Assembly (NCBI GenBank): GCA_031362405.1
Contig: JANLSO010000025.1
Location: 1 to 49,579 of the forward strand
DNA: 49,579 bases
Origin: JANLSO01 sp031362405
Lineage (GTDB): Bacteria > Actinomycetota > Thermoleophilia > Miltoncostaeales > Miltoncostaeaceae
Direction of reading: 5' to 3'
In this document: positions 1 to 8,143 of the stretch, piece by piece
Numbering within the stretch: position 1 is the stretch's first letter
Layout of the letters: every line of letters begins with the position of its first letter
Position numbers and translations under genes: made by a program
The notes under the pieces: generated by a model
Told to the model about the DNA's origin: nothing
The model's database searches: none
Seen by the model: the letters and a program-made list of their open reading frames with translations, nothing else

Positions 1-1027
1 CGACCCGATCGAACTGGAAGAACTTCTTGAACTGACGGGTCAGAGCGTTCTTCGGCTCGGTCAGGATCTTCACGAGGTCGGCCCGCGAGAGCTGATGCAC
101 CGCGGAGATCACGGGAAGACGACCGACGAACTCGGGAATCAGCCCGTAGTTCATGAGGTCTTCCGGCAGCACCTTGCTGAAGACGTTGTGAGGATCGTGG
201 TCCTTCTTGCCGTGGACCTCCGCCGCAAAGCCGACGCCGCGGTTACCCGTGCGCCGGGTGATGAACTGCTCGAGATTCGCGAACGCCCCACCGCAGATGA
301 ACAGGATGTTCGTTGTATCGATGGTGAGGAACTCCTGGTGGGGGTGCTTGCGACCCCCCTGTGGCGGCACCGAGGCCACGGTTCCCTCGAGGATCTTCAG
401 CAGGGCCTGCTGGACGCCCTCGCCGGAGACATCGCGCGTGATCGACGGGTTGTCGGCCTTGCGGGCGATCTTGTCGACCTCGTCGATGTAGATGATCCCG
501 GTCTCGGCCTTCTTCACATCGAAGTCGGCGGCTTGGATCAGCTTGAGGAGGATGTTCTCGACGTCTTCACCGACGTAGCCGGCTTCGGTCAGCGCCGTGG
601 CGTCGGCGATCGCAAACGGCACGTTCAAGATCCGCGCGAGGGTCTGGGCCAAGAGGGTCTTGCCGCAACCGGTCGGTCCGAGCAACAGGATGTTGCTCTT
701 TTGCAGCTCGATGTCTTGGTCGCCCGCCGACATCATGTTGACGCGCTTGTAGTGGTTGTAGACCGCCACCGCCAGCGTGCGCTTGGCTTCTTCTTGGCCG
801 ACGACGTAATCGTTCAGAACGTCGTAGATCTCCCGCGGCCGGGGGAGCGCGTCCGGGTCGAAGTCGACCGCGGAGGTGAACTCCTCATCGAGGATCTCGT
901 TGCAGAGGTCGATGCATTCGTCGCAGATGTACACACCGGGGCCGGCGATGAGCTTTTTGACCTGCCGCTGGGACTTGCCGCAGAAACTGCACAGCAACTG
1001 GTCGTTTGCGTCGGATGCCTTGGCCAT
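1..1027 (-). CDS. clpX: ATP-dependent Clp protease ATP-binding subunit ClpX (3' end outside window)
   Basis: AAA+ unfoldase that selects substrates and feeds them to the ClpP peptidase in the cytoplasm. Translation from the ATG at 1025-1027 gives MAKASDANDQLLCSFCGKSQ and continues to the window edge without a stop (342 codons visible). Visible features are the N-terminal C4 zinc-binding domain (CSFCGK then CDECIDLC, residues 13-40), Walker A GPTGCGKT, Walker B IIYIDEVDK, and the ITRDVSGEGVQQALLKILEG segment typical of ClpX. The C-terminal AAA small domain is cut off. It lies 31 bases downstream of clpP on the same strand, the usual tig-clpP-clpX order. No clear Shine-Dalgarno precedes the ATG. 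Confidence 0.97.
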   Translation of the reverse strand, partial: MAKASDANDQLLCSFCGKSQRQVKKLIAGPGVYICDECIDLCNEILDEEFTSAVDFDPDALPRPREIYDVLNDYVVGQEEAKRTLAVAVYNHYKRVNMMSAGDQDIELQKSNILLLGPTGCGKTLLAQTLARILNVPFAIADATALTEAGYVGEDVENILLKLIQAADFDVKKAETGIIYIDEVDKIARKADNPSITRDVSGEGVQQALLKILEGTVASVPPQGGRKHPHQEFLTIDTTNILFICGGAFANLEQFITRRTGNRGVGFAAEVHGKKDHDPHNVFSKVLPEDLMNYGLIPEFVGRLPVISAVHQLSRADLVKILTEPKNALTRQFKKFFQFDRV

Positions 1028-1058
1028 GGTGTGGGGTGTCGGGTAGGTGACTCGAGCC

Positions 1059-1643
1059 CTAGTGGGACTCGATCACCTTGTCGACGATGCCGTACTCGGC
1101 GGCCTCCTCGGAACTCATGAAGTAGTCGCGTTCGGTGTCTTTGGCGACGCGCTCGAGCGGCTGCTTGGTGTGCTTGGCGAGAATCTCGTCGAGACGGGTG
1201 CGCAGATTGATGACCTCGCGGGCGTGAATCTCGATGTCGGACGCCTGCCCCGAGAAGCCGGAGGACACCTGGTGGATCATCACCTTCGCGTTGGGAAGCG
1301 CCATACGCTTGCCCTCAGCGCCTCCCGCGAGCAGCAGGGCACCCATGCTCATCGCGATGCCGCAGCAGATCGTCGAGACATCGGGCTTGATGAACTGCAT
1401 CGTGTCGTAGATCGCCAAGCCGGCGTACACCGACCCACCCGGCGAGTTGATGTATATCGAGATGTCTTTATCCGGGTCTTCCGACTCGAGGTGCAGCAAC
1501 TGGGCAACGATCAGGTTGGCGATCTGGTCGTCGACGGGAGTGCCGAGGAACACGATGCGCTCGTTGAGCAGACGCGAGTAGATGTCGAACGAACGCTCGC
1601 CGCGGGAGGTCTGCTCGATCACCATCGGGATCAGTGGGCTCAT
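1059..1643 (-). CDS. clpP: ATP-dependent Clp protease proteolytic subunit ClpP
   Basis: Serine peptidase that forms the 14-mer chamber used with ClpX or ClpC. The product is 194 residues, the normal length. The catalytic triad is visible: Ser99 in GIAMSMGALL, His124 in VMIHQ and Asp173 in ERDYFMS. The start was set at the ATG giving MSPLIPMVIEQ; an AAGGAG lies about 10 bases upstream, and the open frame further upstream is only readthrough into the tig 3' end. It sits 19 bases after tig and 31 before clpX, so an operon is likely. Actinobacteria often have two ClpP paralogues; only one is in this window. Confidence 0.97.
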   Translation of the reverse strand: MSPLIPMVIEQTSRGERSFDIYSRLLNERIVFLGTPVDDQIANLIVAQLLHLESEDPDKDISIYINSPGGSVYAGLAIYDTMQFIKPDVSTICCGIAMSMGALLLAGGAEGKRMALPNAKVMIHQVSSGFSGQASDIEIHAREVINLRTRLDEILAKHTKQPLERVAKDTERDYFMSSEEAAEYGIVDKVIESH

Positions 1644-1662
1644 CGAGCGGTGTCTCCTTGGT

Positions 1663-3048
1663 TCATTTCGCGTCGCCGGGCTTCCAGAGTTTCGACCCAG
1701 GGTCGGGCTTCTCCTCGCCGGGAGTCCATATCTTCTCGCGCGCCTCGGCCTGTTCCATCGGAATCGGGTTCGCTCCCGACACCAGCACGTCGACGGCACG
1801 CTTGAGACGCATGTCCTCTCGAAGTGTCTCGATCGCCCCGCCGTTGAGGACCTCCGCGATCAACTCGTCGGCGTCGCGCCCCATTTCCTGCGCGTCGGTG
1901 CGGATCTGCGCCTCGACGTCGTCGTCGGTGAGGGTGATGTTCTCGGCGACCGCGACCGCCTCGCAGACCAGCTCGCGGCGAATCGCCAACTCCGACTCGG
2001 GGGTGAGCTGCTCGATCGCGTCCTTCAGCGTGCGCCCGGTGGCCTGGAGGTAGGTCTCCAAGGTGACGCCCTCAGGAAGAGACTGAGCCGTCTGGGCGAG
2101 GATCGTGCCGATGCGCCGGTTGATCATCACCTCGGGCACGTCGACGGTCGCCTGCACCATCGCGGCGTCGATCACGGCACGGCGAAAGGCCTCGTCGACC
2201 GTTGCCTGAGCGTTCTTTTCCAGGCGCGCCTGAAGGTCGGCCCGAAGCTCGTCGAGAGTGTCGAACTCAGATACCTCGGTCGCGAGATCGTCGTCGAGGT
2301 CGGGGAGGATCTTCTCCTGGACCTGCTTGACCGATGCGGTGTAGGTGATCGTGCGGCCCTTCAACTCATCGCGTGAGTCGTCGTCGGCGTAGGTGATGTC
2401 GAAGGTGGACGTGTCGCCCGCCGACATTCCCTGCAGCTTTTCGTCGAAGCCGGCCACGAGACGCTTGGCTCCGAGCTCGACCAGATAGTCACGTGCGCTG
2501 GCCTGAGCCAGAGTGACCCCGTCGGCGGCGCCGTCGAAGTCGATGACGACGAAGTCACCGGCGTTCGCCGCGCGCTCGACGGGCGAAAGACGCGCGCCGC
2601 GTTGGCGCAGTTTTTCGATCTCGGCGTCGACGCCGTCGTCGGGAATCTCGGGCTCACCCTTGCCGACCTCGAGCCCCTTATAGGTGCCAAGCGTGGCGGT
2701 GGGCCGCACCTGAACGGTCGCCCGGAAAACGAGGTCTCCCTCTTCGGGCACGTCGTCGAGATCGAGATCGGGATCGTCGATCGGGCGAACGCCGGTATCG
2801 GCGACCGCCTCCTCGTACCACCCACCGAGTGACGACTTGACCATCTCCGACACGATCGTGTCGCGGCCGAAGCGTCGAACGACGACGGCCGGTGGAACCT
2901 TGCCGGGGCGGAACCCGGGAATGCGGACGTCGCGTGCGATCTGGCGGATCGCACGTTCATAGGCCTTTGTGACCTCGTCCTGGGAGACCGAGACGTCCAG
3001 CTGGACGCGGTTCTCCTCGAGAGTTGTGACTTCAGTATTTATTGGCAT
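1663..3048 (-). CDS. tig: Trigger factor, ribosome-associated chaperone
   Basis: Ribosome-bound chaperone and peptidyl-prolyl isomerase that receives nascent chains at the exit tunnel. 461 residues. The N-terminal ribosome-binding signature GFRPGKVP is at residues 45-52, the FKBP-like PPIase domain is roughly 154-245 (GDFVVIDFDG onward), and the helical C-terminal chaperone arms follow. The start is the ATG giving MPINTEVTTLEENRVQLDV, which matches the family N-terminus. The frame stays open through the tRNA-Leu gene, but the only start codon there, a GTG inside the tRNA, is implausible. The A of the ATG coincides with the discriminator base of tRNA-Leu, so there is no conventional leader. 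The only Shine-Dalgarno-like GGAGG is in the tRNA T-stem, 19 bases away. Confidence 0.96.
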   Translation of the reverse strand: MPINTEVTTLEENRVQLDVSVSQDEVTKAYERAIRQIARDVRIPGFRPGKVPPAVVVRRFGRDTIVSEMVKSSLGGWYEEAVADTGVRPIDDPDLDLDDVPEEGDLVFRATVQVRPTATLGTYKGLEVGKGEPEIPDDGVDAEIEKLRQRGARLSPVERAANAGDFVVIDFDGAADGVTLAQASARDYLVELGAKRLVAGFDEKLQGMSAGDTSTFDITYADDDSRDELKGRTITYTASVKQVQEKILPDLDDDLATEVSEFDTLDELRADLQARLEKNAQATVDEAFRRAVIDAAMVQATVDVPEVMINRRIGTILAQTAQSLPEGVTLETYLQATGRTLKDAIEQLTPESELAIRRELVCEAVAVAENITLTDDDVEAQIRTDAQEMGRDADELIAEVLNGGAIETLREDMRLKRAVDVLVSGANPIPMEQAEAREKIWTPGEEKPDPGSKLWKPGDAK

Positions 3049-3129
3049 GCGGGTGAGAGGACTCGAACCTCCAAGGGTTGCCCCACTAGGACCTAAACCT
3101 AGCGCGTCTACCGGTTCCGCCACACCCGC
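3048..3129 (-). tRNA. tRNA-Leu (anticodon TAG)
   Basis: Read on the minus strand, acceptor arm GCGGGTG pairs with CACCCGC, the anticodon loop TTTAGGT (stem CTAGG/CCTAG) gives TAG, there is a long variable arm as expected for leucine, and the T-loop is TTCGAGT. The discriminator A73 is position 3048. CCA is not encoded; TGCC follows. The discriminator is also the first base of the tig start codon. tRNA-His lies 19 bases upstream, so the two tRNAs are probably co-transcribed. Confidence 0.97.
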
Positions 3130-3148
3130 CCGAGACCGGTCCCGGAAG

Positions 3149-3222
3149 GGTGAACGATGGGACTTGAACCCACGACCGCCTGGACCACAACCAGGAGCTC
3201 TACCAACTGAGCTACGTTCACC
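3149..3222 (-). tRNA. tRNA-His (anticodon GTG)
   Basis: Minus-strand cloverleaf with acceptor GTGAACG/CGTTCAC, D-loop AGCTCAGTTGGTAGAGC, anticodon loop TTGTGGT (GTG) and T-loop TTCAAGT. The histidine hallmark is present: an encoded extra G-1 at 3222 opposite discriminator C73 at 3149. CCA is not encoded. It is upstream of tRNA-Leu and tig on the same strand. Confidence 0.97.
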
Positions 3223-3281
3223 ACGGAGGGCCCTTCAGGGCCCGGCGGGCGTCAGGATAGCGCACGTTCGTCGTCGTGATG

Positions 3282-4298
3282 TCAGAGATTCGGGGACATC
3301 TCGACAACCACCTTGACGGCCTCGCCGCTGCGGGCCAGCCGGAAGGCCTCGGCGATGTCGTCAAGAGGCACGCGGTGGCTGATGATCAGATCGATCTCGA
3401 CCCCACCGGCCATCAGAAGATCACGCGCGTCGCGCGTATCGTTGGGCCCCGCCGAGTAGGTGCTCTGGATCGTCACCTCCCGAAAGAAGATCGCGCCAAG
3501 GTCGAGCGGTACGAGCTCGCCCGGCTCCGTCGGCGCGAACAGCTGCACCACGCTTCCCGGCCCCGCGATCTCCAGCGCCGTCTGAATCCCCCGATGGTCG
3601 TGGGTACAGACGAACACCGCGTCGGCACCCTCCCCGCCCAGGGCTGCCCGTGCGGTCGTCGCGGCCGTGTCGTCTGGGGCGATCGCGCCGAAGACACGGG
3701 CCAGCGCGCGTCGGTCGGCCCGAGGCTCCAGCGCCACGACCCACAGGGCTCCTGCGGCCCGTGCGGCCGCGATCTGCAGAAGACCCATCGAACCGGCTCC
3801 AACGACCGCGACCCGCGACCCGGCGGTCACGCCCGCCCACCGTTGGCCACGCAGGATGCATGCCAGGGGTTCGATCAGCGTCGCGGCAGCGTCAGACATC
3901 CCGGCCGGGACTTCCAGGACGTCGAGGCGCGCGTTCTCGGTCGGCACGCGGATGAACTCCGCTAACCCGCCGGGGTCGATACGAGTCACCCGAAACGTCT
4001 CGCACAACGTATGCCGACCCCGTCGGCACAGCGCGCAGACCATGCAGGGGACGTGGTGGTGCACGAACACCCGAGCCCCGACGGGGCACGGGGCCCCGGA
4101 TCCGGCCTCGACGACCGTCCCGACCGGTTCGTGCCCGAGCACGACTGGGGCCCGTGGATCCTGATACCACTGCATCAGGTCGCTGCCGCACAAACCACAC
4201 GCGTGAGTTCGAACGAGCAGCTCGCCCGGGCCGATCGTCGGTCGCGCCCGCTCTTCGAGGGTGATCCGTCCGTCGCCGTGGTAGACCGCCGCGCGCAT
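3282..4298 (-). CDS. Zinc-dependent medium-chain alcohol dehydrogenase (sorbitol/threonine dehydrogenase type)
   Basis: Predicted NAD(P)-dependent oxidation of a secondary alcohol; the substrate cannot be read from sequence. 338 residues from the ATG giving MRAAVYHGDG; an in-frame GTG 18 bases upstream is an alternative. Catalytic zinc ligands are visible as Cys34 (ACGLCGSD) and His56-Glu57 (GHEP). The structural zinc loop has Cys85, Cys88, Cys91 and Cys99 (CMVCALCRRG). A Rossmann motif GAGSMG lies near residue 168. It is a single gene, divergent from the RTX-protein gene at 4369, with 59 bases between its stop and the tRNA-His 5' end. Confidence 0.9.
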   Translation of the reverse strand: MRAAVYHGDGRITLEERARPTIGPGELLVRTHACGLCGSDLMQWYQDPRAPVVLGHEPVGTVVEAGSGAPCPVGARVFVHHHVPCMVCALCRRGRHTLCETFRVTRIDPGGLAEFIRVPTENARLDVLEVPAGMSDAAATLIEPLACILRGQRWAGVTAGSRVAVVGAGSMGLLQIAAARAAGALWVVALEPRADRRALARVFGAIAPDDTAATTARAALGGEGADAVFVCTHDHRGIQTALEIAGPGSVVQLFAPTEPGELVPLDLGAIFFREVTIQSTYSAGPNDTRDARDLLMAGGVEIDLIISHRVPLDDIAEAFRLARSGEAVKVVVEMSPNL

Positions 4299-4323
4299 CG
4301 GGCGCCATGCTCGCACGCCGCTA

Positions 4324-4353
4324 TTGCCCGGCGCGTGTCAGCGGGGATAGGTT
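4324..4353 (+). promoter_or_regulatory. Candidate promoter for the RTX-repeat protein
   Basis: TTGCCC (4324-4329) and TAGGTT (4348-4353) are separated by 18 bases, which would start transcription about 9 bases before the ATG at 4369. Found by eye only. Confidence 0.35.
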
Positions 4354-4368
4354 CGAGCCCTGGCACGC

Positions 4369-6102
4369 ATGCACCGAGGACGGGCGCTCTGCGCCGGAGT
4401 GATCGCCACGATCACCGGCCTCGCCATGGCCCCAACCGGGTCGGCAGCAACGAGTTGCGTCTACGACGGGATGACAAAGCAGCTCACGGTGACCCACGTA
4501 AGCGGGAGCCGGGACGTCACGATCCGGACGATCCCGAATGCCGCCGACCCGAGCACTGCCCCCGGGATCGCCGTTGTTGAGGGGAACACGCCGCTGTCGT
4601 GTGGCGACCCGATCGCGAGCCAGGTCGACACGGTCGCGTTTGTTCATCTGGACGGCATCTCGCAGTTCATGATCGAGGAGCCCCGCCTGTTCGCCCCCGG
4701 GTTCAGTCCGGAGCCCGGCAGTACGTCCGAGATCGAGTTCACAGTCAAAGAGACCGGCGGGATACTCTTTGCGGTGGTCCTGCGCGACGGCGACGGCGTT
4801 GCCGATACCTACGCGGTCGGCGCGGGAGGGGTCAACGTCAACACCGACGACCCCGTCGACGATGTCGACGTCGCCTTGGCCGGCACCTTCTTCACGAACT
4901 TCGCGCTCGAGGGCGGGGCGGGCAACGACCGCTTCAGCGCACTCGGCGGCGAGGGGACCGGTGCGGCGGTGACCCGCGACGTCCGGATGAACGGTGGCGC
5001 GGGCAACGACTCGCTTGTCGGCGGTGGCGGAGGCGATTCGTTCGACGGCGGCCCTGGTGACGACCTCATCGACGGTCGGGGCGGGGACGACGACATCAGC
5101 TACGGCGACTCGACCCGGGGCGTCGTGATCGATCTTGCGGCTGCGGGGCCTCAGGACGGCGGCTCGCTCGGACGCGACACGCTCACCTCGATCGAGGGCG
5201 CCAGCGGCTCCGATTTCGCCGATGTTCTGCGCGGCACCGCAGATGCGAACTTCTTCTTCGCGGGAGACGGGAATGATCTCATCGAGGGCCGCGGGGGCAA
5301 CGACCCGCTCTACCCCGGCGACGGTACCGACACGGTTTCCTATGAGAGCGCGCCCGCACCGGTTGCGATCGATCTCGCGGTCGCGGTACCCCAGGACACC
5401 CGCGGGGCCGGAGTCGACGACTTCCGCCAGCCCTTCGACAGCGTCATCGGTGGTCCGGGAGGCGACGTTCTGCGCGGCACCGCGGATGCCAACGTCATGA
5501 CAGGCGGCCCGGGAGGCGACACCCTCCTTGCGCTCGCGGGGAACGACACCCTGTTGGTGCGTGACGGCATCCCCGACACGGCCGACTGCGGCGCGGGGAC
5601 CGACAGCGTCGACTCTGACCTCGGGGGAATCGACGCCCTCATCGGCTGCGAGAACGTCTCGACCGGAACCCTTGCCGCACCGCCCACGCCGGCAGTGTCC
5701 GGTGCGCCCGTCGCACCCGGTGGGGTCACGACGACACCGCGCCTCACCACCGCCGGGCGTCGCGGAGCAACGTTGGCAGGCGCCGCAGTCCAGAAGCTCG
5801 CGCGGGGTGGGGTCGTCGTGACGCTGGGGTGCCCGGACCTCGCCTGCTCGGCGCGGGCCACCGCGAGGGTGAAGGTTCGGGTGGGCGCGAAGTTGCGCCG
5901 ACACGCGCTCATTCCCGTCAAGGCACGTCTCGCGCCAGGGCGGTCTCGCACAATCCGCGTTCGGTTAAAGGCCCCCGATCTTCGCCGGGTGCGCACGGCC
6001 CTCGACGCCGGACGCCGACCGGTGGTCCGCGTGAGCGTGGCCGTCGTCGACGACTCGGGCGCGGTGGTAACCCTCCGTCGCACGATCAAAATCCGCGCCT
6101 GA
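4369..6102 (+). CDS. Secreted calcium-binding RTX (hemolysin-type) repeat protein with Ig-like tail
   Basis: 577 residues, extracellular or surface protein of unknown role. Residues 1-27 form a signal peptide ending in GSA-ATS. The middle holds two clusters of glycine-aspartate nonapeptides (GGAGNDSL, GGPGDDLIDGRGGDDD, then GDGNDLIEGRGGNDPL and GGPGGDTLLALAGNDTL), the parallel beta-roll that binds calcium. The DVLRGTADAN module occurs twice, about residues 284 and 364, with spacer units of similar sequence, so the region arose by internal duplication. The last ~110 residues (after a Pro/Ala/Thr linker) form a basic all-beta domain resembling tails of other secreted proteins in this lineage, including the one at 17920. 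No catalytic domain or type I secretion signal was recognised. Confidence 0.85.
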   Translation: MHRGRALCAGVIATITGLAMAPTGSAATSCVYDGMTKQLTVTHVSGSRDVTIRTIPNAADPSTAPGIAVVEGNTPLSCGDPIASQVDTVAFVHLDGISQFMIEEPRLFAPGFSPEPGSTSEIEFTVKETGGILFAVVLRDGDGVADTYAVGAGGVNVNTDDPVDDVDVALAGTFFTNFALEGGAGNDRFSALGGEGTGAAVTRDVRMNGGAGNDSLVGGGGGDSFDGGPGDDLIDGRGGDDDISYGDSTRGVVIDLAAAGPQDGGSLGRDTLTSIEGASGSDFADVLRGTADANFFFAGDGNDLIEGRGGNDPLYPGDGTDTVSYESAPAPVAIDLAVAVPQDTRGAGVDDFRQPFDSVIGGPGGDVLRGTADANVMTGGPGGDTLLALAGNDTLLVRDGIPDTADCGAGTDSVDSDLGGIDALIGCENVSTGTLAAPPTPAVSGAPVAPGGVTTTPRLTTAGRRGATLAGAAVQKLARGGVVVTLGCPDLACSARATARVKVRVGAKLRRHALIPVKARLAPGRSRTIRVRLKAPDLRRVRTALDAGRRPVVRVSVAVVDDSGAVVTLRRTIKIRA

Positions 6103-6163
6103 CCGACCTCGGCTCTGAGGTAGCGTGCCGGGAGCCGCTGACGTCTGGGAAAGGGTGAAACGA

Positions 6164-7138
6164 ATGATCGCCGTGCACGCAACCGGTATCGCCGCAGACG
6201 AACCGCTTTCGGTACTCGCCATTGGCGAGCGACCCGAACCGGTCGTCCCCGATGGGTGGGTGAAGGTGGAGGTACGCGCCGCCTCGCTCAACCATCACGA
6301 TCTCTGGACGCTGCGCGGGGTCGGTGTCCGCGAGGAGCACATCGCGACGCCCCTGGGCACCGACGCCGCGGGGGTCACGGCCGACGGTCGGGAGGTCATC
6401 GTGCACGCGCTGCTCGGCACCGCCGGGCCGGGTGAGGACGAAACCCTGGCCGCGGACCTGCACATGTTGAGTGAGAACGGCGTGTCGGGAACACATGCCG
6501 CCCTCGTGGCCGTGCCAGCGCGGAATCTCGTCGACAAACCGGCCGGTATGTCGTTCACCGACGCCGCGTGCCTGCCGACGGCCTACCTGACCGCCTACCG
6601 GATGCTCTTTTCTCGTGCACGGCTGGCCCCGGGTGCGCGCGTGCTCGTGCAGGGCGCGGGCGGAGGTGTCTCGACGGCCGCCGCCGTGCTGGGAGTCGCC
6701 GCCGGGCTCGACGTTTACGTCACGAGCCGCAGCCCCGAAAAGCGGGCGCACGCCGCCGCGCTCGGAGCGGAGGTCGCCGAAAGCGGGGCTCGCCTGCCGG
6801 CGCGAATGGACGCCGTCATCGAGACGGTCGGGGCCGCGACCTGGGGACACAGCCTGCGCAGCCTCGCGCCGGGCGGCGTCATCGTCGTTTCGGGAGCGAC
6901 CACCGGCGGGGATCCGCCGTCGGAGTTGGCCCGTGTGTTTTGGCGAGGCCTGTCGGTGCTTGGCTCGACCATGGGAACCCTCACCGAGCTGCAGCGGCTC
7001 GTGACCTTCATGTCGTCGCGGTCTGTCGCGCCGGTCGTCGACACGGTGGTGCCGATGGCCGACGCCGCCCACGCGTACGCCCGGTTGGAATCGGGCGACG
7101 CCTTCGGCAAGGTGGTCCTCGAGATGCCCGGGGCGTAG
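6164..7138 (+). CDS. Zinc-independent MDR oxidoreductase (quinone oxidoreductase / enoyl reductase type)
   Basis: Predicted NADPH-dependent reductase of the medium-chain dehydrogenase superfamily; substrate unknown. 324 residues from the ATG giving MIAVHATGIAADE; an AAAGGGTG lies just upstream, and the further-upstream in-frame start lacks one. A GroES-like N-terminal half contains ASLNHHDLWTLRG. The Rossmann motif VLVQGAGGGVSTAAAV is near residue 160. The structural-zinc cysteines are absent. The C-terminus FGKVVLEMPG is typical of the family. It follows the RTX gene by about 60 bases with no obvious terminator, so co-transcription is possible. Confidence 0.85.
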   Translation: MIAVHATGIAADEPLSVLAIGERPEPVVPDGWVKVEVRAASLNHHDLWTLRGVGVREEHIATPLGTDAAGVTADGREVIVHALLGTAGPGEDETLAADLHMLSENGVSGTHAALVAVPARNLVDKPAGMSFTDAACLPTAYLTAYRMLFSRARLAPGARVLVQGAGGGVSTAAAVLGVAAGLDVYVTSRSPEKRAHAAALGAEVAESGARLPARMDAVIETVGAATWGHSLRSLAPGGVIVVSGATTGGDPPSELARVFWRGLSVLGSTMGTLTELQRLVTFMSSRSVAPVVDTVVPMADAAHAYARLESGDAFGKVVLEMPGA

Positions 7139-7159
7139 TCCCAAACGGGCGGGTCTGCA

Positions 7160-7188
7160 TTGTTCCTATTTGCGGGGATCGCTACTCT
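7160..7188 (+). promoter_or_regulatory. Candidate promoter of the CarH-like regulator
   Basis: TTGTTC (7160-7165), a 17-base spacer, then TACTCT (7183-7188), ahead of the GTG start at 7247. The match to a sigma-70-type promoter is reasonable but was judged by eye. Confidence 0.4.
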
Positions 7189-7195
7189 TCGACTC

Positions 7196-7215
7196 CCGGG
7201 ATGGCACGCCGGGAT
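7196..7215 (+). repeat. CCGGGAT direct repeat, possible autoregulatory operator
   Basis: CCGGGAT occurs at 7196-7202 and again at 7209-7215, a 13-base period, just downstream of the candidate -10 box. CarH tetramers bind direct repeats over their own promoters. The match of this element to that mode is inference, and the sequence differs from the known Thermus operator. Confidence 0.25.
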
Positions 7216-7246
7216 CAGGAAGAATCGAGCCACTCCGGGGAGCTGG

Positions 7247-8143
7247 GTGACCGCGACGCAACACGGCGACGGTTCGCTGCGCATTGGCGAGCTGAGCCGA
7301 CGCGTCGATGTGACACCCGACACGCTGCGGGCCTGGGAACGGCGCTACGGGCTGCTGAAGCCCGAGCGGACTCCGGGCGGTTTTCGTCTGTACTCCGACG
7401 CCGATGAGGCGCGGGTTCACGCCATGAAGGGGCTACTCGATCGCGGGCTCGCGCCCGCCCAGGCCGCCGCGCGCGCGCTCGCCGAAGAGGTCACTCCGGT
7501 CGCTGCCATCGAGACCGACCCGATCGCCGACCTTCGTCGGGCGCTCGAGGGCTTCGACGAGAGCGCGGCGCATGAGGCCATCGACCGGGTGATGGCTACG
7601 CTCAGTATCGATTCGGTGCTTTTGCATGTCGTACTGCCGTACCTGCGCGACCTCGGCGACCGGTGGGCACGCGGTGAGATCACCGTGGCCCAAGAGCACT
7701 TCGCGTGCGGAGTTCTGCGATCCCGACTACTCGGGCGCGGGCGCGGCTGGGATACGGGAACCGGTCCGCGCGCCATCCTTGCCTGCGCACCCGAGGAGGT
7801 CCACGACCTGCCGCTGATCTGCCTCGGCCTTGCGCTGCGTGAGCGCGGCTGGCGGATCACCCTGCTCGGCGCCGACACGCCGATCGAGACGTTGATCGGC
7901 GCGGCGACGGTGCTGACACCCGACCTATGCATCGTGTCGGCGGTCTTTCCCGAGAGCCTAACATCGCGCATGACCGAGATCCGCCGGCTGTCGCATGTCG
8001 TGACCGTCGTACTCGCCGGGCCCGGCGCAACCGCCGCGACCGCCCGAGCGTCGGGCGCGCAGATCGCCACCGGTGATCCTGTGAGCGTCGCCCATCGCCT
8101 GACGCGCGAGCACATCGCGACGCGTGCCGCGGAAGCGTCCTAG
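7247..8143 (+). CDS. CarH/LitR-type MerR-family transcriptional regulator with adenosyl-B12 (light-sensing) domain
   Basis: 298 residues from the GTG at 7247, preceded by GGGGAG; the longer open frame upstream has no ribosome site. A MerR winged-helix DNA-binding domain spans residues 11-80 (IGELSRRVDVTPDTLRAWERRYG). A helical bundle then carries the Wx9EH motif diagnostic of adenosylcobalamin-capping CarH proteins: Trp140, Glu150, His151. The Rossmann-like B12 domain follows, with the lower-ligand histidine at His186 (EEVHDLP). In the usual E-x-H-x-x-G signature the glycine is replaced by proline here. In known CarH the dark tetramer represses and light-driven Co-C cleavage releases DNA. The nearby photolyase at 9560 fits a light-response role. 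Confidence 0.85.
   Translation: MTATQHGDGSLRIGELSRRVDVTPDTLRAWERRYGLLKPERTPGGFRLYSDADEARVHAMKGLLDRGLAPAQAAARALAEEVTPVAAIETDPIADLRRALEGFDESAAHEAIDRVMATLSIDSVLLHVVLPYLRDLGDRWARGEITVAQEHFACGVLRSRLLGRGRGWDTGTGPRAILACAPEEVHDLPLICLGLALRERGWRITLLGADTPIETLIGAATVLTPDLCIVSAVFPESLTSRMTEIRRLSHVVTVVLAGPGATAATARASGAQIATGDPVSVAHRLTREHIATRAAEAS

Noticed and set aside
95..1120. 341-codon plus-strand open frame over clpX
   Set aside because: It is antisense to clear ClpX sequence; long antisense frames are expected at this GC content.
3051..3123. Extension of tig upstream to 3123
   Set aside because: It would translate the tRNA-Leu gene; the family N-terminus starts at the ATG at 3048.
4321..5904. 527-codon minus-strand frame opposite the RTX protein
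   Set aside because: Antisense to signal peptide and RTX repeats; no start site or motif support.
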